A stretch of DNA of 64,000 nucleotides from IMG/VR virus record IMGVR_UViG_3300037264_004862, positions 58,825 through 122,824 of that record; one strand, given 5' to 3'. Shown here one piece after another: positions 1-7,954 of the stretch. The position numbers and the translations under genes are program-made. Position 1 is the stretch's first letter. The number at the start of each line of letters is the position of its first letter. The stretch comes from a virus. The notes under the pieces were generated by a model. That model saw nothing but the letters and a program-made list of their open reading frames with translations, was not told the origin of the DNA and searched no databases.

Positions 1-192
1 ATCAGTTTTAGGGATGGCTGTAAATTCTCTTATAATTGGATCGATTGAATCATGAGCAACGATAAAATTATCTGCCGTAGGTGGATTAAATGAATAGAAA
101 CGTGATCTACCAAATGGTATCAGCTGCCAGTTCTCACCTAATATAGATTTAGCTAGGAGGCCAGTTATTCCACTACCTAATATGAAGTTCAC
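1..192 (-). CDS. N-terminus of a dinucleotide-binding (probably FAD) protein, partial
   Basis: Open frame of 64 codons running off the left edge. A GTG start at 192-190 overlaps the TGA stop of the preceding leftward gene (GTGA), which suggests translational coupling. The first residues read as a hydrophobic strand followed by LGSGITGLLA, the GxGxxG glycine-rich loop of a Rossmann-type FAD or NAD(P) fold at the extreme N-terminus. That placement is typical of FAD-dependent oxidoreductases and UDP-galactopyranose mutase-like flavoproteins. The rest of the protein lies outside the window, so the reaction cannot be named. Confidence 0.55.
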   Translation of the reverse strand, partial: MNFILGSGITGLLAKSILGENWQLIPFGRSRFYSFNPPTADNFIVAHDSIDPIIREFTAIPKTD

Positions 193-587
193 AGAATGTA
201 GTTATCAGTTGAGATCCGACCCTCTGCAATTGGATCCACAAATGGGCCAGTACCTTCAATTGAAGCAGGTGCTTTTAGGTGCAAAATAATCTCGGGCGGA
301 GCGGCCATTTCTTGTTCGATAGTCTGAACTTGTGGCATTGATGCAGGTGTACAAGACTTGCACTCTGGGCACTTTAAATCGACACCATCATATAAATCTG
401 CAGGGCTAAATTTAATCAATTGAGCACAATGAGGACAAGTCGTCATATATTTAGATGGTTTGGCTGGATCTCCAGACGAATCACGACCAAAAGAGTCAAT
501 AGGAACCTTTTCCCACTCGATTGGACGCGCTTGAACCGACTCTTCTTTAATGATTATAGTTATAAGATCGAAAGTAACATTACTCAT
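189..587 (-). CDS. Hypothetical zinc-ribbon protein
   Basis: 132-residue protein of unknown function. It has one treble-clef or zinc-ribbon-like metal site: CPHC near residue 51 and CPEC near residue 73, spaced about 20 residues. The C-terminal half is rich in Pro, Ala and acidic residues and looks disordered. The spacing and the F-x-P after the first CxxC resemble the zinc ribbon in the 154-residue protein at 29932-30396, so the two may be distant paralogues (inference). The start overlaps the end of the upstream leftward gene by 4 nt (ATGA), placing it in the polymerase operon. Confidence 0.7.
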   Translation of the reverse strand: MSNVTFDLITIIIKEESVQARPIEWEKVPIDSFGRDSSGDPAKPSKYMTTCPHCAQLIKFSPADLYDGVDLKCPECKSCTPASMPQVQTIEQEMAAPPEIILHLKAPASIEGTGPFVDPIAEGRISTDNYIL

Positions 588-1024
588 GACCAGTCTCCTT
601 TACTCTTTGCGGCTTTTCTGGTTTCCATTGCCATATTTGCAAATTGGCCGAAACAAGTATCGTCTGCATTAAAATCCATATAATTACGGGAAACCTTGGG
701 CTTCTCTACATTACGGTCAACATCCACTCTATGTATCAACATCCTATGATAATTAAACTTGCCCCTTAGGACTGCAGTACAGAAATCACATTTGATAGTA
801 TTTGGCGATATAGCCTTAGCTATGTTTTGTTTAACCTTATCTTCAGCATTAGTATAGCATTTTTCACAAACATCGACATCAAGGTCTTTAGCACCCTGAA
901 CAACTCGCAAAACCGCAGAGTCAACCGAAACAATACTAGATTCAAATGAATAATAAATGAATTGGTCCTTGTAGGTCGTTCCACAAATATCACAACAAAT
1001 ACCGTCTTTAGTCTTTAATAGCAT
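584..1024 (-). CDS. Hypothetical cysteine-pair (zinc-binding) protein
   Basis: 146 residues with three CxxC pairs: CDIC near residue 11, CEKC near 53 and CDFC near 80. This is consistent with one or two zinc sites. No family is recognised. Its ATG overlaps the TAA stop of the upstream polymerase C-half gene by one base (TAATG), and its end overlaps the next gene by 4 nt, so it is probably translated from the same leftward transcript. Function unknown. Confidence 0.7.
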   Translation of the reverse strand: MLLKTKDGICCDICGTTYKDQFIYYSFESSIVSVDSAVLRVVQGAKDLDVDVCEKCYTNAEDKVKQNIAKAISPNTIKCDFCTAVLRGKFNYHRMLIHRVDVDRNVEKPKVSRNYMDFNADDTCFGQFANMAMETRKAAKSKGDWS

Positions 1025-3438
1025 TATGCATTCGACCTATCCAACGGAATCACAATGCTTCCATTTTTAAGATTGAAACTTTTAAATTTTTCTTTCCAGA
1101 CTACCCTCATACGTACACCATGCCCTTCTTTGAAGGCGTCCTCGCCATTAGATGCAAGGTCGTCGCGCCAGACCATCACTCTAACATTTTCAACGCCGTC
1201 TGTGACAATAAGCTCACCGAATTCGGTGTTTTTACGTCTTAACGAAAATTTATCGATATAAACTTCTAAAATGCCAGATTTTTTAGCCGAGGCTATAGAA
1301 GCTTCAGTATCATGTACATATAAATCCATCGGAGAATGACAAGTATAACCAAGATAAGCTCGTTCAAAAGTCAATAGTTCTTCTAAGTTGAAATCATCAG
1401 ATATTGCCATAACTTGGTCACGCGTAAGCTGCAAATTTTTAGCGATTTCCCAAGTAGCTTCATCATAGCTATCTGGAAGTTTGAGTTCTGCTTTTGGCCA
1501 TGGCGTTTTTGGCGTCCATTTTGCAATTTTAGGCGGCAATACTTTACGTTTGGGGTATTGTGTATAAAATTCTTTAGCTTGACGCTGCCGTTCGGTTTCA
1601 ATGGCCGTTAACGGCCAAGCATACGTACATTTAATAAGTTTTCTTATTTGTTTGCTGTCTTCATCGGTGCCATACTCATATTGATACCAAAGCCATGTAG
1701 CTTTACGATTTTTGTGTTGCTTATCGAATGCGCCTAGTTTAATTAGGCGCTCACATACAGTTTTACCTTTACCATTTTTAACAATAAAGTCGTCAATGTC
1801 AGTGTAAATACTACGGTTGGCTGCCATTGTTTCAGCCATCTTCCCATCCATGTTCTTAATGCTCGTTAGACCTGGAGTAACAACTTCTTCGTTCACTGAG
1901 AACTTAAGAGTAAGCTTATCACAATCAATAGATCCGAATTTGACACCTTCAGCGCGCGCATTACCCATATACTTGGCTAGCTTCATGCTGTCACAATCAG
2001 ACATAACCGCTGCCCACCACTCAGCTGGATAATAAGCTTTTAAATATAAGCATCGTTGTGCTATAATGATGTAAGCAGTAGCGTGGGATTTATTAAAGGC
2101 ATATCGGCCGAATGTTTCCATTTTATCCCACCATTCAGCCGCTTTTTCTTTGCCAAGAGTATTACATGCGCCTGCAAGCCACTTTTCTTTAACTGCCGGA
2201 AGTTTTTCTTTAATTTTCTTAGCGACGGCTTTTCTTGCCGCTTCAGCCTCTGGTACAGTAAATCCTCCTAAACCACGCCAAATATCAGCTAATTGCTCCT
2301 GGTATACAACTACGCCAAAAGTACTTTTCAGCTTTTCTTTAATAGTTGGATCCTCACCATTTTCCCATTCCTCCTCACCATCACGTCTCTTAACGTAGGT
2401 CTCAATCATCGGCATAGGGCCCGGACGGCCCAATGACGTATAGACAACCAAATCGTCAAAACTTTTAACGCCATTCATGAGAATACGTTTCGCTAGTTCC
2501 GTTTCGAACTGGAAGACGGTTTCTGTTCTTAATTGCCTAGCTAACTCTAATGCGCCTTGGTCATTAAGTAAGATTGGATTTTTATTACCATCAACATCAA
2601 TTTTCCAACCTGCGCGGTCCACTTCAGGATCAATATCAGTCCATTCAATAGTTACACCACGATTGGCTTTAATTAGTTCTAGACATGTTTTGATCCATAA
2701 CAACGTCCTCAATCCTAGAATATCGAATTTTACGAATCCCATCTTCGAGAGCTGTGATGAAATGCTTTCAGTCCAAGCACTGGTCCAGCGCCCGCTGCAT
2801 AAAGTCAAAGGTACATGATCCTTAATTGGCACATTTGATATAATAATACCACCCGCGTGGCGACCTTGTGCCTTGATACCACCTACCATTCGGTAAGCCA
2901 TATCAACTATCTCTTTATGTTCAATGGCGTACTTATGGAATTCCTGATAGTCTTTAATAGCATCTGTTAATTTTAAGTCGTCAAATTCGTCTGGCAAAAT
3001 TTTAGTGAGGGCCATAATGGCGTCGAGGTCGCCCCCGAGGGCACGTACTGTGTCTTGTAAGGCCAATTTTGGTTTATAGGTCTGCCACAACCCTACGCTG
3101 CAGACCTTATCGTGACCATAAACACTTGCGGCATATGTCTCAACTTTTTCTCGAGTACCAGGCAAAAGATCAATGTCAACATCCGGAAAGTCAGTCTCAT
3201 ACTTGATATTATGTGGAATGTTTTCTTTAATTGGGTCGATAGAAGTGATACCCAATAGGTAAGGCAAAACCATACCATTCTTATTATGATTATATTTATT
3301 TTTTGAGAAACTAAGCCACTTGTCCTCAGCGCCTTGTTTTTCAATTTCTGAGAATTCGAATTTTAGGCGATCATGATAGACTTTAGATAATGGCTTACAT
3401 TTAGTTTCAGCTTCAATTTTAAGCTCTGTCCAAGTCAT
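1024..3438 (-). CDS. DNA polymerase III alpha-like, C-terminal (catalytic) half
   Basis: 804 residues covering the palm, fingers and C-terminal OB-fold of a family C (DnaE-type) replicative polymerase, without a PHP domain. The catalytic aspartates are present: FPDVDID at 84-90 (D86 and D88 match the PDxD pair of DnaE) and KFDILGL around D239. A DnaE-typical AFNKSHATAY segment and a C-terminal nucleic-acid-binding OB-like region follow. Residues about 20-80 look like a worn copy of the segment that precedes the active site in DnaE (LLGITSIDPI is retained) but lack the GPxRGS loop. The N-terminal half is encoded by a separate gene at 4256-5698, two small genes upstream. Together they probably form the phage replicase. 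The start overlaps the upstream RNase H-like gene by 4 nt. Confidence 0.9.
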   Translation of the reverse strand: MTWTELKIEAETKCKPLSKVYHDRLKFEFSEIEKQGAEDKWLSFSKNKYNHNKNGMVLPYLLGITSIDPIKENIPHNIKYETDFPDVDIDLLPGTREKVETYAASVYGHDKVCSVGLWQTYKPKLALQDTVRALGGDLDAIMALTKILPDEFDDLKLTDAIKDYQEFHKYAIEHKEIVDMAYRMVGGIKAQGRHAGGIIISNVPIKDHVPLTLCSGRWTSAWTESISSQLSKMGFVKFDILGLRTLLWIKTCLELIKANRGVTIEWTDIDPEVDRAGWKIDVDGNKNPILLNDQGALELARQLRTETVFQFETELAKRILMNGVKSFDDLVVYTSLGRPGPMPMIETYVKRRDGEEEWENGEDPTIKEKLKSTFGVVVYQEQLADIWRGLGGFTVPEAEAARKAVAKKIKEKLPAVKEKWLAGACNTLGKEKAAEWWDKMETFGRYAFNKSHATAYIIIAQRCLYLKAYYPAEWWAAVMSDCDSMKLAKYMGNARAEGVKFGSIDCDKLTLKFSVNEEVVTPGLTSIKNMDGKMAETMAANRSIYTDIDDFIVKNGKGKTVCERLIKLGAFDKQHKNRKATWLWYQYEYGTDEDSKQIRKLIKCTYAWPLTAIETERQRQAKEFYTQYPKRKVLPPKIAKWTPKTPWPKAELKLPDSYDEATWEIAKNLQLTRDQVMAISDDFNLEELLTFERAYLGYTCHSPMDLYVHDTEASIASAKKSGILEVYIDKFSLRRKNTEFGELIVTDGVENVRVMVWRDDLASNGEDAFKEGHGVRMRVVWKEKFKSFNLKNGSIVIPLDRSNA

Positions 3439-3824
3439 TTAGCCTCTGCTTTTACCATTTCCTGTAATGCTTTCATTGTAGTTGCTTTGCCAATCGTAAC
3501 TTTCAGATTTGTAAATGGATCGGCGGCCTTCCGTGTACGCTCTACTAAATCGATATTACGCTCAGCTTTGGCTTTATAGTTACCTTTCTCATTCTTCTCC
3601 ATAAGCCGAGGAACATAAGAATTACAAGATTCTAATTCTATTTCTGGCTTGTTATCTTTAATGGCCTTTAAAGCATATTCTAATGCATAAAGCTCAGCTA
3701 GATTAGTGGTAGCCTTATTTAGTTTAATTGTTTTGATATATTCTTGGTCGCCACTCTTTAACCATATACCAAAGGCAGCCTTATCTTTAGAGGCATAACC
3801 ATAAAACTGTCCTGTGATCTTCAT
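3435..3824 (-). CDS. RNase H-fold protein, probably catalytically impaired
   Basis: 129 residues with the RNase HI layout: a glycine-rich first hairpin (YGYASKDKAAFGIWL), helix A with TTNLAELYALEYAL, a strand followed by SYVPRL, and an N-x-x-x-x-V helix near the end. In active RNase HI four carboxylates bind metal. Here the helix A glutamate is kept, but the first-strand Asp is not evident and the TDSxYV position reads SCNSYV, so Cys replaces Asp. That suggests a structural or binding role rather than primer removal (inference). It lies between the two halves of the split polymerase with 4-nt overlaps on both sides. Confidence 0.6.
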   Translation of the reverse strand: MKITGQFYGYASKDKAAFGIWLKSGDQEYIKTIKLNKATTNLAELYALEYALKAIKDNKPEIELESCNSYVPRLMEKNEKGNYKAKAERNIDLVERTRKAADPFTNLKVTIGKATTMKALQEMVKAEAK

Positions 3825-4249
3825 TTTCTTTCCTTTTCCTTTACTTCTTTAAGCACTGCCATGCATTTACTAACATAATCAAGTGCCCATTGTTTGTAAG
3901 CAAATACTTCGTTTGGAGCTGGTGTAACTACTGGTAGTACTACATTTAGCTGTTTCGCATATGCCTGTATAGCTTCCTGCATTCCACGCAATGGTACAGT
4001 AATTAACCTTACCAAATCGTCGGCCATTAAAGCTTTCACATTAACTGGGGTATTTTCATCGAGATTTTCTACGGCAAGCTTAGCTACGTCTATCCATTTG
4101 AAATAATATTTTGTCAATGCAATATCAGTCTGGTCATTAGACGGAAGATTGCCTACCCATAGAGATGACATAGCAGTTACTTGGGCAGCTTCGGCCAATA
4201 ACGTCATCAGCATCTCTTTGTTAATTTCTTGCTGCTGTTGGTTTTCCAT
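3821..4249 (-). CDS. Hypothetical protein between the polymerase halves
   Basis: 142 residues, mostly predicted helical, with a Gln-rich N-terminus and a basic C-terminus. No family is recognised. It starts 6 nt after the stop of the polymerase N-half gene (TGAGGAATTATG, where GAGGA supplies the ribosome site) and overlaps the RNase H-like gene. Its invariant position inside the replicase operon makes a replisome accessory role possible, but nothing in the sequence shows it. Confidence 0.65.
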   Translation of the reverse strand: MENQQQQEINKEMLMTLLAEAAQVTAMSSLWVGNLPSNDQTDIALTKYYFKWIDVAKLAVENLDENTPVNVKALMADDLVRLITVPLRGMQEAIQAYAKQLNVVLPVVTPAPNEVFAYKQWALDYVSKCMAVLKEVKEKERK

Positions 4250-4255
4250 AATTCC

Positions 4256-5698
4256 TCACATATCAACCTTCAACATGAATCCACCTCGACTTGGTGACAA
4301 AAAGCGGTCGAAACTCAAACCCCATTTCAGTGGATCCATATCATGTATGCCCAGAAGGTAACATACTAAGCTACCTCCAGCCGACCCTCGCGCAGGACCA
4401 ACATCCCAACTGTTATCTCTGGCGTGTTGAACAAGATTACGGGTGATCAAGAAGTATGATGAGAATTTCTTCTCAATAATCCTACTAAGCTCTATGCGTA
4501 TTTGCTCTTTATAGGTTACCATTTTACTATCAATTAAATAACGATTTTCACACTTATGAAGCCCTTTATGTATGAGAGATTGGGCTACAAGTTTTTGGAT
4601 CATCTCATCGGCGCCTTGAATTTCTGGAAGCTTAGGTGATAGATCAGGCGCAAAAGCTGAACACTTTTCTGAAATGGCCATCGTATTATCACAGACTCGC
4701 TCGAACCAGTTTATGTTGTCGTATTTATCATATCCCTGTTCAACATAAATCTGCCTAAACTGAGCTCGATTCTTGAAAAACCCTTCATCAGAATCAACAT
4801 GGAACAAATTCGGATCAGTAACCAAAGTATTCTGTTCAACTGCCATCATTGTCTTTTGTAGTTCAAAATCACGGCGATGAAGGTAATGCAAATCGCCTGT
4901 CATTACCGCTGGAATTTCAAGCTTTTTAGATATATCAGACATCTGATAGAAGACCTCTCGAGCGCCTTCGATTGATTCTCCTGGAATTTGAAGTTCAATA
5001 TAGAAATCATCACCAAAGACATCACGCATTTTCTTAGTATAATCAATTGCTTTCCGGTAATAGTTTATCGTGCCAATTTTATTGTTCTTAGCTTTTTCTT
5101 TATGGGCAAGACGGAGCTCATGACAAATTGGACCATTCAAACATCCCGACAATACTATCAAACCTTCACGGTACTTGATTAACTGTTCCATCCAAGTACG
5201 TGGCTTATTGTAGTACAATCCCATCTCGTATGCTTCATGCATTAGAGCAATAAGATTACGGTAACCCGTCATGTTCTTACAAATGACTGTAAGATGTCTA
5301 TTTCTTCTGTACCTGTCCACGAATTCAGGATCAGTAACCTTGAGAGTAGCAAGACTAATATCTTTTGCTTGCCATTCTTGCATCTTTTGGTGATAGTCAT
5401 TGAAGTAAATTTCACAGGCTCCAATAAACTTTATATTGTGTTCTTGGGCCGCCCAATATGCATCTGGTAGGCCTGCGAGACTTCCATGATCACTTAATGC
5501 AAATGACTTCATGCCCAACTGTTTGGCTCTTATAATATATTGTTCTGGAGTTCCTACTCCGTCGAGAGTCGAATACAAACTATGAGCGTGAAGGTGACAA
5601 AAATCTGTAGGGCCAGCATATTTTACCTCAGCCTCCGCAGATTGCTCAAGCTCCTTTGTGACTTCTTTCTGCTGTTCTTCGCTTAATAGCTCACTCAT
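4256..5698 (-). CDS. DNA polymerase III alpha-like, N-terminal (PHP and GS-loop) half
   Basis: 480 residues matching the N-terminal third of DnaE. The PHP domain shows HLHAHS at 35-40, SDHG at 69-72, GACE at 93-96 and a later TGDLHY, so most PHP metal ligands appear intact and a PHP nuclease is possible. It ends with the DnaE loop GPARGSAGGS at about 434-443, then LLGIHDMDPL and RFLSPSR. The active-site PDxD motif expected next is degenerate (MLKVDM) and the protein stops there. The polymerase catalytic aspartates are on the separate C-half at 1024-3438, so both products are presumably needed for one active enzyme. The end overlaps nothing; the start overlaps the upstream gene by 8 nt. Confidence 0.9.
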   Translation of the reverse strand: MSELLSEEQQKEVTKELEQSAEAEVKYAGPTDFCHLHAHSLYSTLDGVGTPEQYIIRAKQLGMKSFALSDHGSLAGLPDAYWAAQEHNIKFIGACEIYFNDYHQKMQEWQAKDISLATLKVTDPEFVDRYRRNRHLTVICKNMTGYRNLIALMHEAYEMGLYYNKPRTWMEQLIKYREGLIVLSGCLNGPICHELRLAHKEKAKNNKIGTINYYRKAIDYTKKMRDVFGDDFYIELQIPGESIEGAREVFYQMSDISKKLEIPAVMTGDLHYLHRRDFELQKTMMAVEQNTLVTDPNLFHVDSDEGFFKNRAQFRQIYVEQGYDKYDNINWFERVCDNTMAISEKCSAFAPDLSPKLPEIQGADEMIQKLVAQSLIHKGLHKCENRYLIDSKMVTYKEQIRIELSRIIEKKFSSYFLITRNLVQHARDNSWDVGPARGSAGGSLVCYLLGIHDMDPLKWGLSFDRFLSPSRGGFMLKVDM

Positions 5699-6014
5699 TT
5701 TTAGGGTCCGACATCATTTTAAGTACTTCTTCTAATGGTAATATAGCCGAACTATCGAAATTAATTTGTTTTGGGTTTTGTATAAAACTAAAAAACTGTT
5801 TCTTGTCTACTGGCTTCCAACATTTAACTTTACTATAATAATCGTCACTTGATTGTATTTGTACCCAAATTATCCCAAAGCGTTCTCTAAATTCATAAAC
5901 ATTACCAGTAGATGACATAAGGACGTGAAAACCTGCACCAAAAAAATTATAAAGAATATCATACTCACCAGGTTCTCTATAGAACATAACATATGGAGGC
6001 GGCATCTGCGGCAT
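5691..6014 (-). CDS. Hypothetical protein, paralogue of its upstream neighbour
   Basis: 107 residues of unknown function. The body aligns over most of its length with the C-terminal half of the adjacent 184-residue protein (6040-6594). Shared features are FFG near the start, a VxxLxx strand, a W-x-Q pair, an FxxF segment, QIxF, and EVLKxMxxPxN at the end. This points to tandem duplication. An AGGT ribosome site precedes the ATG. The end overlaps the polymerase N-half gene by 8 nt. Confidence 0.7.
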   Translation of the reverse strand: MPQMPPPYVMFYREPGEYDILYNFFGAGFHVLMSSTGNVYEFRERFGIIWVQIQSSDDYYSKVKCWKPVDKKQFFSFIQNPKQINFDSSAILPLEEVLKMMSDPKNE

Positions 6015-6039
6015 TTATACCTGTTTGATTATAATTTAC

Positions 6040-6594
6040 TTAAGGCTTTGGAGGTGAATTCTCAGGTTTCGCCATACGTTTCAAGACTTCAGCTTTATTA
6101 AGCTTAGTGCCTAAAAATACAATTTGTTCACTATTGGCGAAAGCTAAGAATTCTTCACGATCATAGGCTGCCCAACTATTCAGAGTTTCTTGGAGCCAAA
6201 CCATATTAAGCTTGTCCATGAATGGCACAAAGCGCGCTCCACCATCAGTTTCATCAAGAATTACTAATGCATGAACCTCGGGACCAAAAAAATCACCCAG
6301 AATATCAGCTTTCTCTTTGCCTTTAGTGATTGTGGTTGTAACATTAAAAGTATTAGTAGTATTAAAATAAGTGCTGCCCGAAGCACCATAAGGAGGACAA
6401 GTCATAATGTTACAATTACAACCTCCCCAGCCCATTCCACCACATATACCGCAATTATTCCCACTACCCATATTGTTTGTGTTATCTGAAACCCATGATT
6501 TCACATTACTCAATTGAGATGCGGTAAATTTATAATTTATAGCACCCAACATTGGCTTCGAATAAGGGTCGCCACAAGCATTATCTGAAGGCAT
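6040..6594 (-). CDS. Hypothetical protein with Gly/Cys-rich insert
   Basis: 184 residues. The middle (about 42-72) is a Gly/Asn/Cys-rich stretch with CGICGG, CNCN and a further Cys, possibly a metal-binding or low-complexity linker. It is followed by a Thr/Asn-rich segment and then a domain shared with the 107-residue neighbour (FFGPEVHALV ... EVLKRMAKPEN). A good ribosome site (AAAGAGGT) precedes the ATG. No function is recognised. Confidence 0.7.
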   Translation of the reverse strand: MPSDNACGDPYSKPMLGAINYKFTASQLSNVKSWVSDNTNNMGSGNNCGICGGMGWGGCNCNIMTCPPYGASGSTYFNTTNTFNVTTTITKGKEKADILGDFFGPEVHALVILDETDGGARFVPFMDKLNMVWLQETLNSWAAYDREEFLAFANSEQIVFLGTKLNKAEVLKRMAKPENSPPKP

Positions 6595-6634
6595 AATAAA
6601 ACCTCTTTCTATTAATTATATACTATGTAAAACT

Positions 6635-7093
6635 TTAGAAGGAACCGTAATCTGTTTCTGGATCAAGATCAGAAATGCCATACTGGTCTTTAGTAGCGTC
6701 GATACCTTCCCATTCAGATGCCCCTAATGCTTCTAGTACACCTGCTAGAACTGGTTTCATATTAGGCGGTACATTTATCTCTTGTTGAGTTTTTTGAGCT
6801 AAACCTAAAGTCCATCGATTAAGCACTTCGCGTTCCACGACTGTAATTTCTAAAGCGTTTATCCAATCTTCTATTTCAGCTGGAGTTGCACTTTTTAGAT
6901 AATCTATGATCGGCCCATGATCTTTATTGACAGGGTGTTCAATAATATTAATGAAGGAATCAAGGCTTTCAGTTACTATACCAAAAGTCTTGGCCATTTT
7001 GTTTTCGAATATGGTATAGTCAGTTTTCTTAATTTGATCTTTAGGATTCAAAGAATCATCAATTCTCTTGAATAGATCGTCGAATGTATCCAC
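6635..7093 (-). CDS. Hypothetical acidic protein
   Basis: 152 residues, acidic, mostly predicted helical, with an Asp-rich tail (SDLDPETDYGSF). No recognisable family or motif. It is co-directional with the co-chaperonin gene immediately upstream (9 nt gap). Confidence 0.65.
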   Translation of the reverse strand: MDTFDDLFKRIDDSLNPKDQIKKTDYTIFENKMAKTFGIVTESLDSFINIIEHPVNKDHGPIIDYLKSATPAEIEDWINALEITVVEREVLNRWTLGLAQKTQQEINVPPNMKPVLAGVLEALGASEWEGIDATKDQYGISDLDPETDYGSF

Positions 7094-7102
7094 GAAGTAT
7101 TT

Positions 7103-7477
7103 TTACTGACCATCGCTCTTACTACATTCAGAAAGCGTTACTCCTTTAAGAGTTTTGGCCTTCTTCATACAACATTCTTCTTCATCGTGCCCAACGACCG
7201 CGACGATAACACGCTCAGTTATCATAACATACTTTTCTGAGCCAACTGATATCTCATCGCCAGTATGGGCAGGAAGTTGAACAAGATCTCCTACCTGGAC
7301 TTCAGGTGGGATAGGAGCCCCATCAGAAAACAATCCACGGCCTACTGCCATTACTTTGGCTGTGCGAAATTTGTTCGAAGTTTTAGGCAAAAGTAGGCCA
7401 CTTGGGGTCGTTTCTTCAGTTTCAAAAACCTTAACGATAACGCGGTCACTTAATGGTTTAATTGGGAAAGTATTCAT
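7103..7477 (-). CDS. groES-like: GroES-type co-chaperonin (Cpn10)
   Basis: 124 residues from the ATG at 7477, chosen because AGAGGA lies 7 nt upstream and because the protein then begins like GroES (FPIKPLSDRVIVK). It has the Cpn10 features in order: N-terminal beta strand, mobile loop (TTPSGLLLP), roof loop region (GRGLFSDGAP), VGDLVQLP, and a C-terminal strand ending ERVIVAVVG. Phage co-chaperonins such as T4 gp31 cap host GroEL to fold the capsid protein, and that role is expected here. After residue 95 there is an unusual 28-residue tail with a Cys pair and one more Cys. The same frame is open upstream to an ATG at 7570 that touches the previous stop (TAAATG). Confidence 0.85.
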   Translation of the reverse strand: MNTFPIKPLSDRVIVKVFETEETTPSGLLLPKTSNKFRTAKVMAVGRGLFSDGAPIPPEVQVGDLVQLPAHTGDEISVGSEKYVMITERVIVAVVGHDEEECCMKKAKTLKGVTLSECSKSDGQ

Positions 7478-7570
7478 TTTAGATTCCTCTATAATATTTA
7501 CAATTGGATAAGATTTGATTAAATGGCAACCGTATCCACACCAATCTTTTAATGTATGTGGACAGCTCAT

Positions 7571-7870
7571 TTAGTTCTTGTCAATGAATCGTTCTAGCAC
7601 GCGATAAATTTTATCATCGAGACTGTCGCGCAGTTTTTGAGGTACCATGAGATACCAACGCCCAATGATTTGGGCTTCCACTATAGAAATGAGGAATGAA
7701 TCATATGAATTTTTCTTTATCATTGTGCCTATAGCTTTATAGACCTTATTGCAAAATTTATTATCGATATCCGTGCGTTGAGGAGACTCTACAAACATAA
7801 ACCAGTCATGAACCGTTTCACATTCTTTAATATCTAATGGTAACTTCTTTGCCCTTGTTCGCATAGCCAT
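7571..7870 (-). CDS. Hypothetical small protein
   Basis: 99 residues, basic N-terminus (TRAKKLPLD), otherwise helical and of unknown function. GGAAT precedes the ATG, and a TATAAATA box lies about 18 nt upstream on the same strand, so this may be the first gene of a late-type leftward transcript. Residue 3 is also Met and could be the true start. Confidence 0.65.
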   Translation of the reverse strand: MAMRTRAKKLPLDIKECETVHDWFMFVESPQRTDIDNKFCNKVYKAIGTMIKKNSYDSFLISIVEAQIIGRWYLMVPQKLRDSLDDKIYRVLERFIDKN

Positions 7871-7887
7871 TAATTCCGTTGTTGATA

Positions 7888-7895
7888 TATTTATA
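7888..7895 (-). promoter_or_regulatory. T4-late-promoter-like TATAAATA box
   Basis: On the minus strand the octamer TATAAATA reads 7895 to 7888. This is the exact T4 late promoter -10 consensus recognised by gp55-type sigma factors, and a gp55-like gene is present at 27068. Transcription would start a few bases before the SD of the 99-residue gene. AT-richness makes chance occurrence possible. Confidence 0.45.
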
Positions 7896-7938
7896 TATAA
7901 ATCTACATTTGCTCGTTTTCAGTAATTATACAATGAGG

Positions 7939-7954
7939 ATGCATTAACATGCAT
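7939..7954. terminator. Short perfect hairpin across the nuclease stop codon
   Basis: ATGCAT, TAAC loop, ATGCAT. The 6-bp perfect stem overlaps the TAA stop of the leftward nuclease gene. It lacks a U-run on either side, so it may be a processing or stabilising hairpin rather than an intrinsic terminator. Confidence 0.3.

Noticed and set aside
1024-5698. Split intein joining the polymerase halves
   Set aside because: The N-half ends MLKVDM without an intein N-terminus (Cys-type start), and the C-half begins with an ordinary DnaE-like segment; no His-Asn end motif is visible.
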